Assembly: GCA_002189035.1 (NCBI GenBank)
Contig: CM007991.1
Location: 3,782,001-3,846,000 of the forward strand
Direction of reading: 5' to 3'
Length of the DNA: 64,000 bases
Source: Utricularia gibba
Lineage: Eukaryota; Streptophyta; Magnoliopsida; Lamiales; Lentibulariaceae
Part shown: in pieces, positions 58,035-64,000 of the stretch
Position numbering within the stretch: the first letter of the stretch is position 1
Layout: each line of letters opens with the position of its first letter
The notes under the pieces: model-generated
Told to the model about the DNA's origin: nothing
The model's input: the letters and a program-made list of their open reading frames with translations, nothing else
The model's database searches: none
Made by a program: the position numbers and the translations under genes

Positions 58035-58340
58035 CTCTGCTATCCTACGGGGAAAAAAATCTAACAAAAAAGCACAAGATGAGGAAGAAGATCTTCCTCC
58101 TCAAGAGACTGGTAGCGGCTGAGAAACCTCCTCGCCTGATTCTGCTTAAACCCTGGCCCGCGTGACTCATTCGGATACCACCCCCCACCCGACCCGACCC
58201 GAACCCTACTTATTCTTTTTTAATTTTTTCACCGGTAAATATAAATATAAGAAAAAGAAGGTGAAAAATCCAATGCTTCCTCAATAGCACAAGAAGAGAA
58301 TAACAACAGGCTCCTTGTGTAACAGCAACTGCATCTAGCT

Positions 58341-61300
58341 TCAAGAACTAGTCGAAGTCCCCTGTTTCAGGATTCCAGCCATCTGAATTCCGGTGGAACC
58401 ATTCGTCGCCGCCACTCCGGGATTACTCGATACCTCGCCGCCGCCACCGGCCGCAGCCCCTTTGTTCCTCTTGGCCTTGTTGGCCCAGCCAAGAAGACCA
58501 ACTTGCACATGCTCATCAAATATTGATTTCTTGAAATGGGTTCCCATCTTCAAGTTGCAGTAGCAACGCATCAGATGAACAGAATACACAACAAGTTCTT
58601 CAAAAAAGTCGAATCGAAACACCAGTAGAACGAAGAGTGTTACCTGCGTCACCAGAGCATAGAGAGGCAATGTGCTGTAGCTGCATAGCACCTGGATGAA
58701 GACGCTGGAAGAGGTGGGAGAAGCCATCAAGACTGAAACTTTTTCATTGTAAATGAGCTTTTGCTTTAAAGGGAGAAGGGGCTTGCCTGATTATGAGCCT
58801 TGGAACGATGTATTTGACTCTCCCCATTATGCAGGAGTCGAAGCCATATTGAACCTAGGAGCAGCACAAGAAGGATTTAAGACAGAAGAAAGAACTGCAG
58901 CAAGATGAGGCCATGGACTCACCCAAATCCAGAAGAAGAATGCAATCTCAAAGGCGTTTTGGAAGAGGATGAAATGGATAAATATGAGGACAATGCGTGG
59001 CCGATGGAACCAGAAGTGGTCATCAGAGGGCTGTACCACCAGCTCGCCTTCTACAGCTATATGTTTCTCAGCAACCTCCTGAGCCAACTGGGTGATCACA
59101 TGCTCAAGCTTGGTGCCAACAGCGAGCATAAGCTGTGGAGGGGCGCTGAATCAGTGGAAAGCTTGGGTGAAATGTAATGTATGTGCATAGAAAGGTACCC
59201 ACAAGAAAAGGAATGAATGCGATCCAGAAATATGTATGCCAACCTGCGAGTACAGAAAGTAAACATTTTATCAGGATCCATCATCAACAAGCAGAAAATT
59301 CTGTAGATTCAAATCGAATGCATCTGATTTTGGGTCACTATGATAAATGAGCTTTACCGTTGACGTTTAACAGCAAGAAGATGACAACAAAGATCCATAA
59401 ATACCAGCTGCAGTACATGAAGCAATAGTGAGAAAAAAAAAACAAAGTTCAGGGAGCCAGAGCCCAGAAATAAATATGCTCCAATGAACATGGAAAGCAA
59501 GCTGGTTGTCACCACTGTGATAAACTGTTACCTTATGCCAACAACTTTCTTGAAGTCATCTTCAAGAGCTCGGATCATATACTTGTGGAAGTTAAATTTT
59601 GGGTTTCCACGGCAATGTGTCTGAAGAAATGGATTTTTGAGAAGAGCATGTTTCAGAATAGAAAAGGCTGGACAGTAAGGGTCTTTGACATACCATTATG
59701 AAGCCTAATCGGAGTGCTGTGTAATCTGTTTTGGTAACAGATGCATGGAATTGCTTGAAAAAAGAATGCTGAAAAGCACCAATCCAGAATTTTATATGCA
59801 GCAATAACCTTGAAGGTTACATTATAGATCGTTATGCTCAAAGGGCACTTCACACTTACCACCCATCCCAAAAATGCTGAATGTTTTCCAAATCCTGAAA
59901 ACCGCTTCTTGATGAATTCATGCTGATGAACATGAATGACCTTGTGTTTCAAAGCTGTAATGTTGGGATTCATGATTGAGCAGGCATGAGAAAGTTGCAT
60001 TCTTGGTTAATTTTTACTCTGCAGAGTAGAAAATAACATACCTTGCTGAGTATCAAAATTATCAGCTGCAATAGATTCCTCCCACTTCTTCCATTGCCGT
60101 ATCTAATATAAAAGGCAAAACATTAGAATCTAAAGTTGTTTTTGGTAAAAATGCTCAGATGTCGTACACCAATGTATACTGAAAAAAATAAAGGCAGAGA
60201 ACTGCACACCTTTGCACTCCCAAACACAATCGTTGTAACAGAGAACACCACATGGACAATCGCAAGAACAAATATGAAGATGTGTAGATGATGCAATCCT
60301 TCCAGTGATAACATTGGGACCTTATTCTGCAAAGAAGGAACAATTGGTAAGCCTTCGTATTGAAAATAAAAATGCTCATATCTGGTATGCTATGGCCGCA
60401 GCAGCATGATGCATATGGGATATATTGTACAGCATTCAGACATCAGAGGACACAAAAAATGTATAGATATCAGAGAGCTAGTTCATTTTTCTGACTAGAA
60501 GCCAAGACACTGAAAATTCATTGCAAATCCGTTCAAGTCAGACTACTTTGGATGCATCATTCTCAGCCCTTTGAGCAATGAATCTTGAGGTTTTCCCGAC
60601 AATGGAGGTGTCTAAATTGCTAAAGCAGCATGTTCAGTAATGAAGGCCAAGGTCCCTAGGTAACTCTAGCGTGATAAACATATTCAGCTCAAATAAGACC
60701 AAGTAAAGCTCACCCTCGCAGCACAGTATCCAACTCCGACAGCTCCTTCAGCGAGCAAGCGCCGGTGAGCACCCGCAGGAGCAGGATGAGATCCTTCAGC
60801 AGATGACTCGGGCGGCAATGAACATGGTAAAAGATGCTTCATAGCATCAGGAGGAACACAAATCTTGACTATACGGCCTTGAAATACAGTCAGCATGAGA
60901 GAAATGAAACCCAGCAGCATCAACTCTGTGAAGTTACAAATTTACGGTGAGACAAGCAGAAAACTTTACGGTTAGACCAAAGCATAAAATAGTCAAACTC
61001 CACTCAGTATACGCGGGTCTCTTGCTCAAGACTCAAACAGAGGAAAAAGCTAGTTAAAAGTGCCAAATAGTCGCAAATACCTTCTTTCACTTTCAGCAGG
61101 GCTTCATAGAGTGGCTTTTGGTGCTTCTTCTTCAGATACTACACACAACCAACAAATGAAAATACACAAGAAGGGACTTTTGCAAACGTAAAGCCGAGAT
61201 CTAAAGAAATCAATTGCCGTTTGTTCTAAATAAGAGACCTTTCCAGCAAAATGAAGTAACCGTTCCGCCCCAAGAGAAATCGCAACGATAACAGTGCAAA

Positions 61301-61364
61301 CAGCGGCGACGACCCAGGTGGGAGTGTACTCCAACGTCGTCCCTTCTTCCCCTCCGCCGGCCAT
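58341..61364 (-). CDS. MLO: MLO-like seven-transmembrane protein
   Basis: Fourteen exons: 61239-61364, 61081-61138, 60714-60925, 60210-60326, 60042-60102, 59860-59954, 59694-59768, 59532-59620, 59358-59407, 59203-59243, 58923-59132, 58787-58854, 58644-58704 and 58341-58547, summing to 1470 nt (489 residues). MLO proteins are plasma-membrane channels or calcium regulators; some clades are susceptibility factors for powdery mildew, others act in root or pollen sensing. Family motifs are LEYTPTWVVAAVCTVIVAIS (TM1), LYEALLKVKEELMLLGFISL (TM2), PMLSLEGLHHLHIFIFVLA (TM3), RYMIRALEDDFKKVVGI-type, FHRPRIVLIFIHFILFQNAF and LCSYSTLPLYALVTQMG. A calmodulin-binding-like helix follows (LLGWANKAKRNK). The N-terminus resembles AtMLO1. 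The tail is short. Intron 12 has a GC donor. Confidence 0.92.
58705..58786 (-). other. GC-AG intron in MLO
   Basis: The donor reads CAG|GCAAGC and the acceptor TTCCAG; this is the only junction that joins PRLIIS to VFIQVLCSYS in frame. GC donors are a known minor class. Confidence 0.7.
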
Positions 61365-61369
61365 TTCTC

Positions 61370-62058
61370 CCTCTCACCCAGAAGACGCAGACCCACTCGC
61401 AAAAACCGCTCTTTGCCTTTCAACCACCTAAAATACGAGGAAAATTTCAAGTTTCTGTCTTATCGAAGACAACGCAGTGCCCAAAAAAATATTTATGAAA
61501 CAGATGAAGACAAAGCAGTGCCCGTCAGGGATTTATGATCCGTGATCAGGCAACTGCCAGATGTGTGTATGTACACAACTCTATTTGCGGCGTGAGCCAG
61601 TCGTTCAACTGTGAGTTCATAGACTCCTGGCTATGAACCTCTCCCTATCATCCGCAGAACGGGCATTAACAGCTAACTTCTACATTGAAAAAAAAACCTC
61701 AGCTTTGAAGAATTTCTACAAATTTGTACAACGAAGCATTAAGATTTCCACTGACGTTTTACAATTTTAATTTCCATTTTAGTGATTCTGCTTACACTCC
61801 CAAAAACTGAACAAGAGCCCTCTCCCCCAGAAGCCCAGGTAAGAAGAGTCTCTCGTATACATGTTCACTGCCCTGGCATTTAGTGCTCCGAAAATGACGA
61901 ATCAGCTTTTGTTGTTGGAATTTATATATTTTTATCACCGAAAAAACACCATACAGGAGAGCGCCAATCAGTCGCTGTTGTTTTCAACCGAATCCTGCAA
62001 CTCTCATTGAACGTTTCAATCTTATGTCAAAAACTTAGTCGCCCGCTGTTGTATTCTC
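61370..62058. other. divergent upstream region, MLO and small protein gene
   Basis: About 690 bp between two start codons pointing apart. No coding frame is supported. It should contain both promoters and leaders. Confidence 0.4.
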
Positions 62059-62856
62059 ATGGGATCATCGCTTTACACCCACGGAATGTCACAAGCGGAT
62101 TCCCCAACAGGTAATTGTGTGCTTTTGATTCCACATGCTTTATCGTGATCCCTGTTTGTGGTGGGCTTGTATCATCGGAAGTGATTCTCATCCCTCCGCG
62201 TGATCAGGTCGATTTGATTCGATTTTGGATTAAAATATTTTGCTTCTTTTGTTGGGTGACCCAATTTTTTCTCTATCACTGCTCGCCCACTGGTTTTATG
62301 CCCGAAATCTTTGTTTTTTGCTTCGGTTTGATCGGTATTGGGTTGCATTACTTCGACGCTGTTCTTGTATTCTCTGGTTTAAAGACGCCTTCTTTTATCG
62401 GGCATTGCTCGGTGTGATCCCTTCTTCAATCACGATGCCTCCTACTGACCAACTGTCTATCATTCCTCCATTTCAGAAGGCTAGTTGGGTGTTTTTCGAT
62501 CCATTTGCAGAAACCAGAGAGGAACCAAACCAAACAAACCCTCTGGGCGTCATATACAAGTGAATCCGCTTCCTCATCTTTCTATCTTCCATCTTTACCG
62601 CTGTGGTACGTGACACCCCATATCATCTTCCATTGATTCCAAGTACAGAAGCTCGCTTAACAAGGGGTGCATCTCATTTAGGACCAGTGTTCCCAGCAGG
62701 TTTTTTACACAGGAAGACGAACTGAAACGTTGGCCTATGACCTGGGCAGGTTATGCTCAAGATCCATACCTCTTTTGCCGCAAGTGTGGAGTTCTAATTG
62801 GCTATGGATACGACTTCAAGGCGCAGCAATGTCGTCTTCATCGTTTAAGAAGGTAA
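62059..62856 (+). CDS. small uncharacterised protein with a CXXC motif
   Basis: I do not recognise the family. Three exons, 62059-62110, 62511-62559 and 62682-62856, sum to 276 nt (91 residues); the three phases (1, 2) agree with GT..AG borders at each junction. The start is MGSSLYTHGMSQADSP. The C-terminal exon is the well-formed part: VPSRFFTQEDELKRWPMTWA, then GYAQDPYLFCRKCGVLIGYG and a basic end with QQCRLHRLRR. A CXXC followed by a third Cys and a His hints at a small metal site. There is no signal peptide or transmembrane helix. Short open frames in the first intron are not needed for the model. Confidence 0.6.
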
Positions 62857-62869
62857 AGCTCCGAGCTTT

Positions 62870-63527
62870 ACGACCTTCCGAAGGTAGCAGCAGCCCATGA
62901 TGATGAAAATACGCTCCAACACACTGCCATTCTTTATCTATTAGTTCTGTTGACTCCGGACGAATATTTGTGTGTATAAATTTGTATTAATTAATGAAAA
63001 TATTATTAACTTAATATTAGATTATATTATATTATATTATAAATAAATTTTCCAATTTTTATTCCATGGCACTTATTATAATAATATGATATTCATTATA
63101 AATTATAATTAAAATTATTTAAAGAGATTTAAAATAAGTAAAAATATCATTATATAAAATGCAAATATAATATACACATGTAAATACGACTATTCCATCT
63201 ATTATCTTCATTTAAATTTAATTTTTACTGTATAGTAAGTGAAGTTTTATATGTTGATAAAAATATATATAATTATTTTAAATAAAATTTATTAGAGTTT
63301 ATTAAACTTAAAAATGTAATTAAAATCACTTAAAAACCAATGAATGGGATGGGGAAAAGGGCTTGAATTGAGCTTATTTAGATGTGTGAAATACATGGGC
63401 CTTGGGCCCATTGTGATAGTCGTGTCTGGCCCAAATGGTTTTTTGACCGTTGTATGTTACACGGCACACGAGGCAGAGTACATCCTCGCGCAGACAAAGT
63501 TCCTCAGAATCACAATCAAGCGCCAAA
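62870..63527. other. AT-rich spacer and REV1 upstream region
   Basis: No gene seen. From 63340 the DNA becomes mixed and is probably the REV1 promoter and leader. Confidence 0.45.
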
Positions 63528-64000
63528 ATGGGTTCTAAATCAAGCGCCAAATCAAAAAGGAGCTTGAAGTCGGTTTCCTCTGAACCCTCTTCGTCTCAAA
63601 GTGATGGAAAAGAATCGAACAAGAAGAACAAGACCTCTCAGAGGACACTGGGGATGGCTTGGGGCGCGAATTCTCAGTCCGCATCTCGGGCCGCGTTTCG
63701 AAACTCGCCGTTTCCGGATTTTGGGAGGTTGGATATTCATTTGGTCATCTCTATCGCGTTGAATTCTGATGGTTTCTGGAGCGATTTGTTGTCCATGGTT
63801 GCATATTTCAGTAGTGACTTTATGTTATTCAGTTTTTAGTTGATTTTTTGTGCTTGATTTAGTTACATGGCTTTGAAGAATCAAAAGCTACGGGAACAAT
63901 TTGATGCGGCTGCGTCGAGCTCTTCTTGCAGTGGATCGGTCTGTGTGATGCCTATATTCGATGGGGTTTCGATCTTTGTTGATGGATATACAGTTCCTTC
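63528..64000 (+). CDS. REV1: DNA repair protein REV1, N-terminal part (cut by window end)
   Basis: REV1 is a Y-family deoxycytidyl transferase and scaffold for translesion synthesis with DNA polymerase zeta. Exon 1 is 63528-63727 and exon 2 runs from 63863 past the end of the window. Exon 1 encodes a basic, Ser-rich lead with KTSQRTLGMAWGANSQSAS and SPFPDFG, a stretch conserved at the start of plant REV1. Exon 2 begins S-YMALKNQKLREQFDAAASSS and enters the BRCT domain at MPIFDGVSIFVDGYTVPS. The junction GGGAG|GTTGG to TTTAG|TTACATG is in phase. The catalytic region lies outside the window. The ATG is preceded by an open frame, but the conserved part starts with MGSKSS. Confidence 0.88.

Overview
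This window is nuclear DNA of a flowering plant, almost certainly a eudicot. Genes are split by short AT-rich introns with GT..AG borders, intergenic DNA is very AT-rich, and the proteins belong to plant families (LURP-one-related, EPFL peptide, WNK, VAL B3 factor, NET4, MLO, plastid L17). No operons, RNA operons or CRISPR arrays are present. I cannot name the species.

Layout. 1-1.5 kb: AT-rich DNA with a triplicated 80-bp motif. 1.5-9.6 kb: a tandem array of four LURP-one-related (LOR) genes, the fourth with a frame break, plus a fossil of a fifth copy. 11.7-12.5 kb: a short TRM-like protein. 14.4-15.3 kb: PDX1 (vitamin B6 synthesis) with a one-base frame break. 15.8-26.2 kb, all on the minus strand: a glutaredoxin-like protein, TAF15b, a PPR protein, an EPFL4/6-type secreted peptide and a WNK kinase. 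28.5-32.9 kb (minus): a nucleotidyltransferase with a PAP/OAS1-like fold. 36.5-39.9 kb (minus): a VAL/HSI2-type B3-CW repressor. 41.9-47.1 kb (minus): NET4 and an atypical LRR receptor kinase. 50.0-51.7 kb (minus): plastid ribosomal protein L17, whose intron holds a dimeric minisatellite. 52.1-53.5 kb (plus): an FHIT homologue with a 3-nt microexon beside an AT-AC intron. 54.5 kb (plus): a RING-H2 protein. 55.5-61.4 kb (minus): TOM40 and MLO. 62.1-62.9 kb (plus): a small uncharacterised protein. 63.5 kb to the end: the first two exons of REV1.

From memory, the order GRX, TAF15b, WNK, NET4, LRR kinase, FHIT matches Arabidopsis At5g58530 to At5g58240, and EPFL, VAL, NET4 matches At2g30370 to At2g30500. 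The window would then be an unfractionated version of two Arabidopsis duplicate blocks; this needs checking.

A second theme is quality. Six otherwise well-preserved genes carry single-base losses, mostly in short G or C runs, which looks more like consensus error than decay. Exon models were built by hand from frame, family motifs and splice sites, and the lengths of multi-exon genes were checked for divisibility by three.
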